A stretch of 64,000 nt of DNA from Phallus indusiatus (Eukaryota > Basidiomycota > Agaricomycetes > Phallales > Phallaceae): the NCBI GenBank assembly GCA_027605045.1, contig JAQFWX010000050.1, positions 217,446 through 281,445 on the forward strand, written 5' to 3'. The notes under the pieces were generated by a model. The model did not search any database and was not told the origin of the DNA. It saw only the letters and a program-made list of their open reading frames with translations. Positions 12,034 to 25,504 of this stretch are shown one piece after another; position 1 is the first letter of the stretch; every line of letters begins with the position of its first letter. The translations under genes were made by a program, and so were the position numbers.

Positions 12034-12174
12034 GAAAAACAGGCCCAAGATGGCCGTATAAGTTTTTCTTATTCCATTTTCAAACATGTTGGTGGTTCTC
12101 GTTTTTGAATTCTCATATATGAAATGGATAGGTATAAAATATTAAAAAAGGAAAAAAAAAGCTAAAGATACATT
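12034..12174. other. Convergent intergenic spacer
   Basis: Short AT-rich gap between the stops of the helicase (plus) and rpt6 (minus). It must hold both 3' ends. No gene seen. Confidence 0.5.
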
Positions 12175-13782
12175 TTAAGAGAATAGTTTGTTTACGGATG
12201 TATTACCCTCTTGGTTCTTCTTCAAAACCTTTTATATGAAGGTCAGCGTTTTGTTTATTAAATAGTATTTGAAATATAACCAACCTTGGCAACTGCAAAC
12301 TCAAAATCTTCCTGAGTGACATGTTGACGTCGTTCGCGCAAAGCATACATTCCTGAACCATAGGGTTAGAATATGGCTTTGGGTCAGAACGCTGAAAATT
12401 AGTCTTACCAGCTTCAGTACAGATACCTCGTACTTCGGCTCCGGAACACTGGCCCATCTTCTCGGCGAGTGCTCGCAAGTTAATACCACGTTGTAAAGAC
12501 ATCTGCTCAGGGTTGAGTATATCAACGAAAGGGGCTTGGCATAAAGAACCAGATTTGATGTTCACTTGCCTTACGAGAGTGAATTCGGAGAATGCTCACA
12601 CGGGCTTCTGGGCCCGGTGGTGGGAACTCGATTTTACGGTCAATACGGCCGGGTCGGAGTAAAGCAGCATCCAGAATGTCTGGAAGACTTGGATGTTAGT
12701 CACCAATTCTTTACTACTACGTGAACGTAGTGAAGTGTTACCTATTCGATTTGTTGCCATAATAACCTAAAAACGCAATTCCTGAGTAAAGTTTATAACG
12801 AGACATTGATTCAAACGCGTACCTTGATGTTCTTCGTAGACTCAAACCCATCTAGCTGGTTCAGTAGTTCCAACATTGTCCGTTGTACTTCAGAGTCGCT
12901 GCTTCCACTTCCACCATCACCACGCGAACTTCCGATACTATCGATTTCATCCATGAAGATAATACTGGGGGCGTGTTCACGAGCCATAACGAAAAGCTCT
13001 CGAACCATACGACTCCCTTCGCCAATGTACTTCTGAACCAACTCACTTCCACTAACACGTATGAAGCAGCAATCGGTATGATGGGCGACGGCTCTAGCAA
13101 GCAGTGTTTTTCCAGTTCCTGGTGGTCCGTACAACAAGACACCTTTGGGTTGGGCTATACCCAACGCTTCGAAGAGTTCTGGGTGTTTGACAGGTAGCTC
13201 AATGACTTCTTTGATTTCTTTGATTTGCTTGTCTAGACCACCGACCATTTCATATGTACTGTCTGGGACTTTCTCGACCATCATGAGTGAAACAAGAGGG
13301 TCGACTTTGTTTGGCAGGATTTTGTGGAGAGTATACGAGTCTGACCGGAGGGCGACGCGCAACGAAGGTGTTAGTAGAGAGGCATCAATTTCAGTTGAGT
13401 CAAAGTCCACGACTGGTTAATTATTTGAGTGACACATAAGACGAACTATGATCACGAGAACGTACTGTATTTGCCTTCTGGTTGTACCTTAACGAGAACC
13501 TTGTTCTTTCCCATAACTTTGACTACTTCTCCAACATAGCTACCGGGTTCATGAAGTAGCTGTAACTCTTCACGTAAAAGTCGAACTAAAAAGGCTATTA
13601 GCATCTATGTTTTCGTAGAATTAGACTCGCCACACACCCCGAGCATTCAAAGCGTTTCTCTGAGCTTCCAACCGCCGTAAATTTTGTGTTTTGTGGTTGA
13701 TGGTGAGTTCAGCTGCTTCTATCTTAGCTTGGTAGTAAGCCTTAATCCCTTCTTGGTTGTTCAAAGGCGCTGATACAGTCAT
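12175..13782 (-). CDS. RPT6: 26S proteasome regulatory subunit Rpt6 (AAA-ATPase)
   Basis: Exons from the 5' end: 13782-13638, 13585-13466, 13412-12823, 12766-12742, 12679-12570, 12502-12409, 12352-12285, 12228-12175; 401 aa, the normal length for Rpt6. N-terminal coiled coil, OB-fold region ([18 protein letters not shown]), then the AAA domain: Walker A GPPGTGKT, Walker B IIFMDEID, arginine-finger region [16 protein letters not shown], and a C-terminal helical domain ending VNKLFS. The wording [20 protein letters not shown] is diagnostic of Rpt6/SUG1/PSMC5. The protein is one of six ATPases that unfold substrates and feed the 20S core. The fifth intron has a GC donor (GCAAGT). A 25-nt exon carries the start of the IMATNR block. 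Confidence 0.95.
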
Positions 13783-14248
13783 TGTCGAGCTCGTCGAGGC
13801 TGAGGGTTTTTGGACAGTGAGTGACGCGTCGTTGTAGTTACGTAAGCAGTTTTACTCAGGGAATCGTGTCACAACTGTGTGTCACATATCGTGTGACACT
13901 AAGTCGATCGCCGTTTTGGTTGCACGCCGCAGTCGTTCAGGAATAGAGTGATCTTCTGGAAGGTAAAAGGGTACGTTTCTCTTCGAAAATTTATTCTCTT
14001 CCATGTTTTATTAAATCGTAATGATTTTAGCATTATTCCTCTCATAAACGACGAAACTTGTGCATTAGCGTGTTCTCATAATCACCCGAATATCATTCGC
14101 CAAATAGAAGCACGGACGTTTAGCCTCGCATAAAGATATCCGATCTCCCCCAACAAAACTAGGTACGGCGTGCGTGGACTGTCTTTCTCCTCGTCTGCTT
14201 TATCCCCGTCTCTTCGAGAGTTCTAGATATTCCCCCCGATATATCCAG
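13783..14248. other. Divergent promoter region, rpt6 / phosphatase
   Basis: 466 bases between two divergent genes. It contains short inverted gtgtcac/gtgacac repeats around 13868-13897 and the TTACGTAA box listed separately. No ORF is supported. Confidence 0.45.
13838..13845. promoter_or_regulatory. TTACGTAA palindrome, possible bZIP (Yap1-type) site
   Basis: A perfect 8-bp TTACGTAA lies 56 bases upstream of the rpt6 ATG. This is the consensus for Yap1-type bZIP factors in yeasts, and proteasome genes there are stress-induced. That it works the same way in a basidiomycete is inference, and a chance match is possible. Confidence 0.3.
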
Positions 14249-16003
14249 ATGAACGGACCACCAGTCTACACGCCACCACCCCCGCCCCCACCTCCACCTC
14301 CACCACCCCCTCAAACCCAGCAAAGACCTTTCTATTTTTCCATCACCAGGGGTCCGGATGAGATTCTTCCCAATTGTCTCTATCTAGGAGGGTCAGTAAT
14401 TACATCTACGTCTGGTTGCTATTGACATACTGCTTTCATTTTCGTTTGATCATCAAAGGTTATCGGCAGCGTTGGATTCCGAAATGATGAGTGTGCTGGG
14501 CATTACACATATCCTGTCTGTATGTCCGGAGTGCACGTGGGACGTCCCGTGAGCATCTTCTCATGATACCTCCCGGGCCATATTGAAATTATATACTTAG
14601 AACACACATGTCCATTCACGTCGACGATACCCCAGATGAAAATATTCTTATTCGATTGCCAGAGGCCTGCGATTTCATTCAACGCGCTATAGATTCTGGT
14701 GGAAAGATCTTCGTTCATTGTATGATGGGTGTTTCACGTAGTGTCACCGTTGTTTGCGCTTATTGTAAGGCATCGTGTCGTCCTATTCATCTGTATCTAA
14801 ATTACATTTTAATGTACTCTTATATCAGTGATGAAGTCGCAAGGAATATCTGCTAAGGACGCCATGGCATATATCAAATCGAGTGAGTGTTCCTTTAAAC
14901 TGGCGATCTGACACTTATCTATCCATTTTGATAAGAGCGTCCGGTGGCTCGCCCGAACTACGGCTTTATCGAACAACTAGATGTATGGCAAGCGTGCGAG
15001 TATGCTCCCACCATCGTTCATCCCGCATAGTACGTTCTTAACCATCGAAATCAACTCTGTTTCTTTGTTTGACGATGGGAAGTGTCGCATGGAAAAGGAA
15101 ACATGACGATGAACACGGTCTCTTATTATCAAATGTATCAGAACCTACCCGTCTCGCGGATAAACTCTACATCATTGAGTCAGATCATCTACGTTGTCCC
15201 CATCTGCCCATTCCTCTCGCTTAAACGTGTTTTTCTTCTCCTAGGGATTTACCTTCAAACGCACAGTCACTAGCATCTTTCTTGCGACGCAATAACATTA
15301 CTCACCTTCTCACGCTTACTCCTTATCAACCCATATCAATGTCTGAGTCAACGCCAGTAGTTGACCGCTGTCATCTGAACCTTTCAGACGGATTATCTGA
15401 AGACCTGGTCTTGCATCTTCCCGAAGCTATCACTTTTATAGATAATGGAATGAAGGACATCTTGCAGCGGCAACAGGAGCAAGGCGATGGGGCTGTTTTA
15501 GTTCATTCATTCGATCTCACGAGAATATGCATCACGATTTGTGCCTATTGTAAGTCATCCCGGTTTTTTATTTATCCGCCAATAGCTTATTCATCCCTGT
15601 TTTATAGGGATGTCTTCGCGTAAATTAGACGTTCCTAGCGCTTTTCGGCTACTTGATGTCGGTAAGATCTCTTATTCCGATTTCCCAGATAATTGCCAGA
15701 ACCTCGGACAATGTTTTTTTTATAGGTTTACCTTTATATAGCCCAACAGCTGAATTCACAGCTTTAATGGCTTTGTATGAGGCTTGCAACGGTGAACCCA
15801 CTCCCGATCATCCCGAAATACTAGCATTCAGACAACGGAAGAAGGAAGAAGAAGAAAACAGGAAGTTCAGAGGCTTCCGACAAAATATGGACGCTCCATG
15901 GATAATGTGGCAACCTCCTATGACCAGTAGTACTAGTGGATTATCTGCTAAGGAAAAGGAAGCTTCAAGTTCAAAAAGCAGTCAAGGTATTCTACGATTT
16001 TGA
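14249..16003 (+). CDS. Tandem dual-specificity phosphatase with a degenerate second domain
   Basis: Model: 14249-14391, 14459-14548, 14601-14764, 14829-14882, 14936-15029, 15083-15178, 15245-15549, 15609-15662, 15726-16003; 425 aa. The upstream frame opens only from a GTG, so the ATG at 14249 is used. A run of 13 prolines at residues 9-21 is followed by a first DSP domain with the signature HCMMGVSRS (Cys118). A second DSP-like unit has the same layout (ITHLLTL..., LHLPEAITFI..., VLVHSF..., ICAY), but its loop reads HSFDLTR. Ser302 replaces the catalytic Cys and the glycine is gone, so it should be catalytically dead. The CAY-W/L intron is at the same place and phase in both halves, evidence for an internal duplication. 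Substrate unknown. The sixth donor (GTCAGA) is the least certain junction. Confidence 0.85.
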
Positions 16004-16599
16004 TTCCTACGACTAGTTTATACGCAGTTTTTTTTACCCATTCTTGATTATCGTTCTGTCCTTGAGCTTCATGTAATTTTCGATATATTATTCTGTGTAC
16101 GGCATACATTGTACATGTATTATACATTATACATACGCTCTGATACCGGCGAATAAGCCACATGTACCGAAGCCCACGCCCTGATCCCCGCAGTTGCTTT
16201 ATTGTAACAGCCTGAGAGTCTAAACTAGTGGGAGGAATTCAAGGGGTTCTTCATGCACCTTGAAGCTTGAAGCTTGAAGACTTTGTCTTTGATACTCTCG
16301 TAGGCATAGGGCAACGCCCCCAGGGACTTACAATTAACACACACTCGTAGGCTGCATGCTGCAGTGTCTCACTTAATATATAAATTAGGTTTATTTCATT
16401 CCAGCGTTGTTTGACGCGCTATTGGAGTAATAATACTTAACTCTTCAAAACATGTCAACATTTATGTAATATACACATATGCATAGCATTTTGAGTAGTA
16501 CGGCGGTGCTGGATCAGCCTGGGCTAGCCGTTTTTTGTTTTACTGTCATTGATATCACTTATTTAATCATTACTACTATTATCGATATCCGTAATCTGG
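16004..16599. other. Intergenic, simple repeats only
   Basis: About 600 bases. A short threefold repeat of a 7-mer (ttgaagc) lies near 16258-16279. No gene supported. Confidence 0.45.
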
Positions 16600-16930
16600 G
16601 TTTCATTTCTATTTCTGATGCATGTTCCCCGCGGTGTATAAACCTTATAAGCGGGTATTCGGCTTTAATTTTTTTCATATCCTCCAGCACGGTCAACACT
16701 TTTCTGCACAGGGGTCGTTCTGGACAATCTTGGTCACAAGTCTGCAAAAGAAACAAGATTAAGAAACGACGCACGTCCACATCTACTTCAAAGCAATAGT
16801 TATCCCATCCACAATGAAGGTCTTTCTTCAATAGGATAATATTTTGGATGGAGTCAATTTTTGACGGACCCGGGCCCACATGAGAGTTGATAGCGGGGTC
16901 CGTGATTATGATCTTTCGTTCATCAACACT
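16600..16930 (-). pseudogene. HNH nuclease-family fragment A
   Basis: On the minus strand the block ITDPAINSHVG...PSKIDSIQN followed by LLKKDLHCGWDNYCFEVDVD matches the H-N-H core of the intact gene at 18430-19599. The C-terminal block (PGYEDIAG onward) is missing after the intron position, and nothing upstream of the core is recognisable. A decayed partial copy. Confidence 0.65.
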
Positions 16931-17014
16931 GAAGACGATTCAGATATACCCTTACTATAATTTTGGAGTGGTGGACACTTTGTCATGACAGGGTGATCCG
17001 TTGGGAAGTACTTC

Positions 17015-17880
17015 TCATAAAGGTCCTTTCACATGCTTCAGAATGCACTGAGTAAAATGGTCCCGAAAGAGTGCATCTAATGGACGTATATTGAGGTCGT
17101 CACCGATGTGATCCAATTTGAGTTTTTTTCCCGCAATATCATCGTAGTCCCGTACAAATGGCAAAATGGTGTAATCGTCCTAGATAGTTTTGGTCTCAAG
17201 TCCGCAAAAGCAACGAGATTAAAGAATTACGCACGTCAACATCTACTCCAAAGCAATAATCATCCCATGCCTGATGCAGGTCCTTCTTCAATAAGATAAT
17301 ATTTTGGATAGAATCAATTTTTGCGGGACCGCCCACATCAGAGTTGATAGCTATCGCTGGATCCGTGATTTGTTCAAAAAATTTTTTGTCCTTCCACTGC
17401 AACAAAATCAAGAAGATGATGTATAAGGCAATATCATAGTAGGCAATATTGAACAAACCTCTTGTTGGTGAGCTCGCGGGAAAATATGAGCTGCCTCAAC
17501 GCGCTCGTAACGACCGTGATGGCGGGATCCCGTTCTCTAGTGCGATTGCGACAATACGATCTCTAACGATTAAGATGCACTCAATAAGTAAGCAAAGGTA
17601 GATGGAGATTAGTACCGACTCTTGGCTCTGTCATTCGCACAAAGGCCCGGGGATAGCATGGACGTGGGGGTAGATCTTGAAGATTCACTTAAGGGCATTG
17701 AATTGTATGTTTCTCAGAGTGTTTTATCTAGGAAATAAATCTACCTGGTGTTAGCAATAATACATAATGCCCTTCCAAAACCACTTCGGTACTGTCGTCT
17801 GGAACTCTGTCGCCGATCTAATACAGAATTTGAAAGCCCATTGATCGTCAGCGGAAATTATAACCCCTACAATGTCATTC
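17015..17880 (-). pseudogene. HNH nuclease-family degenerate copy B
   Basis: Read on the minus strand, pieces line up in order with the intact gene: QWAFKF, then EVVLEGHYVLLLTP|DLPPRP, NRTRERDPAITVV, W-KDKKFFEQITDPA, the IDSIQN...DLHQAWDDY core, and LPFVRDYDDIAGKKLKLDHI. A frame change near 17830 separates the first two pieces. The Cys and His seen in the intact gene's RDPYCLITK and RAHQKE blocks are replaced. The C-terminus stops about 50 residues early (HVKGPL then TGA). Splice sites are still recognisable, so decay looks recent. Orientation is opposite to the intact copy. Confidence 0.68.
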
Positions 17881-17971
17881 AGCTCCTACCAAGTTATCAG
17901 TCCGTATTTCCAAAACCCTGAGGCAAGTTACACTGTCCGAAAGCTAGCAATCAATTTCAAGTAAACGGACC

Positions 17972-18124
17972 TGCAAATGTCGCAAAAATCGACAGTGCCT
18001 TATAAACGAGTTAAGGCGCTAACTTCACATTTTATCACATTTATCGGTTAATAAAGAACTGTAAATCGACACTTAATAGCGCCTTGACTCGTATATAAGG
18101 CACTTGACATTTTTGCGCGTGTAG
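17972..18124. repeat. Imperfect inverted repeat, arms about 48 bp
   Basis: Left arm 17972-18020 and right arm 18078-18124 are near reverse complements (shared core agtgccttata.acgagt.aaggcgct), with a 57-bp AT-rich spacer. It lies between the head-to-head HNH copies. It could be a small non-autonomous element or the scar of an inversion/duplication. No coding content. Confidence 0.65.
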
Positions 18125-18429
18125 AATCAACAGAAAATCGACTTTCCATCTGAACAGTGCGAAGATTAGTGAACAGGTTGGAGTTCTGAATTTTAATGAA
18201 TTCGGATCTGAGTGAAATAGCATACAAATGAGGGGTTTATATGGATTTTAGATGCACATATATCGGAGAAATAATTAGTCATAGAAACGAGTCATGGAAC
18301 GAGTCAAAGAAATAGTTTGGATAGGAAGGGTACCCTTAAAGGGATCTGCCGGACCAATAGGGGGTCAAACTAGTCTGCATTCTCCATCCGGTGTTACAAA
18401 CACAGAAACGAGCAATAGGCGTATACACT

Positions 18430-19599
18430 ATGTCGGAAAATAAATACAGAAATGTATTTGTTTATGATTGGGAAGGAAATATCATCTCTGGTCAGTTTAC
18501 CTCAAGTAATTTTACTAAATATCGTGACTGGCTTCAGGTTTCTGGCAGTACAATTTGATAGATTGGAAGGAATTTTCCTGAATTCTTATGAGTTTCCCCT
18601 CGACAGAGAAACAGTGGTCTTTCTTCTACCTAACGGACGATGGAATAGGTGCCGAGGTTCTTGAAGACGATGACGAGATTGTCCCGCCGGGGGAGTATGT
18701 GCTACTCACAACAGGTATGTTATTGTCTATTAGGGTGATGTGTATGCTAAAACGTCATAAGAGAATGCCGCTAAAAGTCGGATTCAAAGATCTTTCGGCA
18801 CGTCCGCGCATTCTATCCTTGGAAGAGACCGAGTCAAAAGTTTGCATCGGTTTGCACTTCGAGTCGTCATTTCATCACTGAAATAATTAGCAGACATCTT
18901 TCTATCGTGATCGTACTAGAGAACGTGATCCATACTGTCTCATCACAAAATTTTGCCACCATGCCGGATGTTTTGAACGCTTTGAGGTTGTTCAGATCTT
19001 TCCACGGGCGCATCAGAAGGAGGTTTGTTGAGATGTGGCTCCGCAATCCTTCTCGTTAACGAATTTGCTGTAGTGGATGGAGAAACAGTTCTCTAGCAAA
19101 ATTACGGATCCTGCTCCTGATAGCCACGTGGGAGGTCCATCGAAAATTGATTCAATACAAAATACCATCCTTCTGAAGGCAGATCTTCACCCTGGCTGGG
19201 ACGACTATTCTTTCGGCATTGATCCAGATGTACACAACTTGAATTTATTTTTTCCTGCCCGCAGAGCTTCATCAAGCCCCTTTACAGAGAAATTACCTCG
19301 TTGTTCCATTTGTGCCTGGGTATGAGGATATCGCGGGAAAGACGCTTAGTCTAGACCATATTCAAGATCCAGATTTACGTCCGCTCGATGATCTTTTGCG
19401 CGATCATTTCCTTCAGGGAGTTTATAGTAAAATGAAAGGAGCTGGGGAACCCAGTTGGGACTATGAAGCCATGTTTTCGCCTGGGTGCTTCGACCTTTCG
19501 CAAATGGACACGGGGGGAACACTAGAGGGTCGCGATCGGCTAGAGCTTGCTTTGGCTGATCGTCTTCATACAACGATGGTTGAACAAGAGCTAAATTAG
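18430..19599 (+). CDS. HNH_2-type nuclease-domain protein (intact copy)
   Basis: Model: 18430-18547, 18607-18714, 18790-18839, 18891-19022, 19074-19229, 19288-19599; 291 aa, all phases agree, all introns GT-AG (51-75 nt). N-terminus NVFVYDWEGNIISGQF; central RDRTRERDPYCLITK and EVVQIFPRAHQKEW; then SKIDSIQNTILLKADLHPGW, giving the His...Asn...His set of an HNH fold; C-terminal PGYEDIAGKTLSLDHI and DLLRDHFLQGV. This layout is typical of a large lineage-specific basidiomycete family with an HNH_2-like domain whose role is unknown (defence and mobile-element origins have been suggested for HNH families generally). Two decayed copies lie just upstream on the other strand. The first two splice junctions are the weakest. 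Confidence 0.78.
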
Positions 19600-19933
19600 A
19601 TTGAACAGCTTGATGTAATTACACACTATTAATAGCTTTACTGTCTGTGCGATGCAATAGTTGTGCAATAGTTAACCTTGAAGTGCTGAAACACGTCTAG
19701 ATATTATGGATATCTAAGGAATTCGGCAACTGAGGATCTAGTAAGTAGTAAATTTAAATAATAAAGAACGAAAGGAAAGAGGTTCTTAACAAGTAGTAAA
19801 TGTAGGTACTACTAGGCGGAGAAAAAACAATTGATCAAAGATCGTGACGCGTGACGCCTCGAGTCACAGCGGACTCAGTTTCCGGAAACAGTCTACAACT
19901 TATCATCATCCACCTTCCTTCTCCACTCTCAAC
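19600..19933. other. Intergenic, calcineurin promoter
   Basis: 334 bases between the HNH stop and the calcineurin ATG. Repeats of agtagtaaa near 19742 and 19792. No gene seen. Confidence 0.45.
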
Positions 19934-22543
<2,610 letters not shown>

Positions 22544-22847
22544 GATGAGACTTTACGTTTTTTTACTTCGAACAATCGTAGTATAATAGTCGTCTTCTTT
22601 TTTCCTTCTCGTATACCATTTTTTGAGACTTGTATTCGATATTCCGTAAGCATGTTATTAACTACAAAAAATTGACAATAAGGTAATTTATATATGAGAA
22701 TTATGATGACATGTCATGTCATGTGGCACTACTGGCTGAGGCCCGGCGTGTCGAAAGTGTACCATCAATGAAGTCTACAGAATGCTGAATTGCTACGCTT
22801 TAAATTGTGTATACATGTTGAATTGGTATATAATTAGCAAACGGATA
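22544..22847. other. Convergent intergenic spacer
   Basis: 304 bases between the calcineurin stop and the stop of the minus-strand gene. Holds a short direct repeat (catgtcatgt at about 22710-22725). No gene. Confidence 0.45.
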
Positions 22848-24216
22848 TTAAATACTGATATCTGAAAGGACTGGGCGATGATCGCTGTGATACATGCCGT
22901 CATCATACAGCGTTTGACCAGCTTTGTATGTCTTTACTTCCCTATGAAACGTAGGCAAACGAAATCAAGCTCGAGAAGAACAGGAAGCTTACCATTTACC
23001 GGTTGACGATCCCATAATAAAGTCTATTCGAGCGAAACTGGAAGAGTCGTGTACGGAAGAGAATCCAGTATAGGTAGCTGAACAATCATCAGATAAAAAA
23101 TAACATAATATAGGGAGATACTACGAACCATAGTTTCCAGAAATACGTTGCCTCGGCACTTTACCTAAAACATCTACCATGGTGAAAGGACCGCCAGAAA
23201 CCGGATACTTTTCTTTGAATTCCGAGCCGATTTCTTCGGGCGGTCTGGCACCCGTGATGATACTATATCCAGCAGAATCGCGCCCGAATGCGGGCGAGTT
23301 GAAATCGCCGAGGAGAACTACCTCTGAAGAATGATTGGCTGATTCAAAATGAGCGCGTTGGAGTATGAGTGAAGCTGCCAATTGACGTTGTTTGTCAGAT
23401 CGATCATCTTTGGGAAGAAACATCAACGGTTATAACAGAAGAAATCTTCATGAGGGACAGCAAACCAACCCCAATGAGTTGACATTACAGTTATTTTACC
23501 GCCGGAGACTGTGGTAAGGCGAGCGACAGTGCAAATTCGAACGGATCCGGCGCCAGGGTACTTTGAACCGCGACTGAACGGTTGATGGGACAGCCAGAAT
23601 GTGTCCCAGTCATCGAGGCTGAACTTGGATTTTTTGAAGAAGATGGGGCTTTAAGAAAGAATAAGTCAGTGAAAGATTCTGCGAAAGATACACGAGTCGC
23701 ACGCATACCTGTATTCTCCTCTGTTATTACCATCGTCTCTACCCACTCCGACCCAGTGCCATTCATCGGTCCCCAAAAGCTGGTGAAGATCCTTAACTTG
23801 TCGATCAAGAGCTATACATTGATTACCATTGATTAGCAATGAGATACATGGGCAATATTCTTGAAAACAGACCTTCCTGAAACCCTAAGTTAATTGGGTA
23901 GTTGAGACTTGGTGTCTAATCGATCTTAGCCGCATAGCGCACCAATCAAGTCGACATTATTAAACAAGATCTCATTAGCAACTGCTATTCTTCGATCGCT
24001 CCAGGGTCTTTCATACGTTCCATCATAAAATTTTGTTCTCTGACGCAGCGGATCAGGGAGGTTGTTGATAGTATCTTGTATCAATCGTCCATCTGGCTTG
24101 GAGTCATAACGTAAGTTCCAAGACATAAATCTGAAGGTTTCTGAATGTTCTGTAAATAAGAGCTCAAAAAATGGGCATAATTTATACGAAAATTGACACT
24201 TGCGAATGACAACCAT
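22848..24216 (-). CDS. Endonuclease/exonuclease/phosphatase (EEP) family enzyme
   Basis: Exons from the 5' end: 24216-23943, 23884-23873 (12 nt), 23811-23709, 23648-23470, 23407-23129, 23077-22993, 22941-22848; about 341 aa. EEP motifs in order: FRFMSWNLRYD (metal site Asn), FQEALDRQVKDL (catalytic Glu), WHWVGVGRDDG, GEYRSPIFFKK, THWGDRSDKQR, VVLLGDFNSP (the GDFN signature), RIDFIMG, and the closing SDHRPVLSDI (catalytic Asp-His). The family cleaves phosphodiesters in nucleic acids, sphingolipids or inositides; the substrate here cannot be told. The N-terminus is uncertain: the frame is open back through 24216 without an intron, but the first about 30 residues do not look conserved. Divergent from SWC5 by 136 bases. 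Confidence 0.85.
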
Positions 24217-24352
24217 GGTGTCTCTGTCTATCTTTGAAGTTCGTGGGCGGGACAACCAGTTCGGAGCGGCCCGTAGGAATGTGACGTGATGCAGGTCACA
24301 TTGTTTGTCACGCTTAGGGTTTGGCGGCTGGCCACACCGTAAAACTCACCAA

Positions 24353-25504
24353 ATGACCTTAAACGTACCGGTTCCGCAAGTGCATCGACGCACAAATAGT
24401 GACGAAGACGAAGATTCTGACAATGACCCGGATTATGTGCCTAAAGATAACCATCATGATGGATCAGGTTAGGTCTGTGTTTCTTATGACATAGGCTCCG
24501 GTATTAGCTAACATTGTTTTTTTTGCTTTTAATCTCATCATTCGGATTCAATGGAAATACAGAATCTTCAGACTCAGAAGAATCGGGTGTAGATACAACG
24601 TCGTCTCCAAGAAAGAAGAAACAAAAACTGGATACTGGACCATTCCCCGCACCGCACGCCGCACCTGAAACAGAAGCGAGCGAAGAAAAAGAACAGGCTC
24701 AAAAGGAAAAGTAAGTGAGCTAATGTTTCGTTTTCTAATATTTCTCATCATCTCCCTATAGAACGCGCCAGCAATTGTGGGAAGAATTCCAGGCATCCCT
24801 TGCATCCCCTGATGCGTCGTCCGCACAGCGCAAGTTTTCGCTACCAGCGCTAGTGAAAATTGTTAAGAAGTACAGGTTTGCCGGAGAGGATGTAATGTAA
24901 GTGGTTTTTTATGGCGTTTTCCCTCTTGCTCTAACTTGTGCTGCGCTTGACCTACAGTAAAATTGAGGAAGTACCAGAAGATTCACCAGATGCCAAAAAG
25001 TGGCCGCGATGGGAACCTTCAACGTCAATATCAGGATCCGTCACAAACCCCCTTGCCGTTTCGAGCTCATCACACACGGTTGCGCCGCAGCTTGTCAAGA
25101 ATGGATTAACTCATGAAGATGAAAGCATCAAAGCGACAATATCTGATAAGCAAGCACCAGCACCCCGTATCGTCAAAAAAACTCGGAAGTCTCTTGACGC
25201 AATGTTTGCTTCAGCTACTGCCTCGGTTACAGCATCTGCGTTATCGAAGTTCAATTCTAGCGCAGACGCAGTCGCCCTCTCGAGGCTTGCGGAAGTAAAA
25301 GGCCAAAGGCTGACTACAATTGGTAAATCAGCAATGGATTGGACTGAACACCTTCAGTCCATAGACGAAAGTTCGAGAGATGAGATGGAAAAGAACCGAA
25401 AGACTGGTGGTTCGTATTTATCAAAAGTAGAGTTTCTTCAAAGAGTTGAAGAGAGGGTTGAGAATGCTGCCGAAGAAGGACGCTCAAAAAGAAGAAGGGC
25501 TTAA
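24353..25504 (+). CDS. SWC5: SWR1-complex protein 5 (BCNT/CFDP1 family)
   Basis: Model: 24353-24467, 24563-24710, 24762-24896, 24958-25504; 314 aa. N-terminal acidic stretch SDEDEDSDNDPDYVP, a Lys-rich patch (SPRKKKQKLD), the motif DVIKIEEVPEDSPDAKKWPRW, and a C-terminal BCNT domain (SAMDWTEHLQSIDESSRDEM, then GGSYLSKVEFLQRVEERV). In yeast Swc5 supports exchange of H2A for H2A.Z by the SWR1 remodeller; the acidic N-terminus contacts the histone. All phases agree and the length is normal for fungi. It shares a 136-bp divergent promoter with the EEP gene. Confidence 0.9.

Noticed and set aside
24149..24216. Possible first intron in the EEP gene (acceptor ttatttacag at 24150)
   Set aside because: Available donors give the wrong phase or create a stop, whereas the unspliced frame is open, so no intron was modelled.
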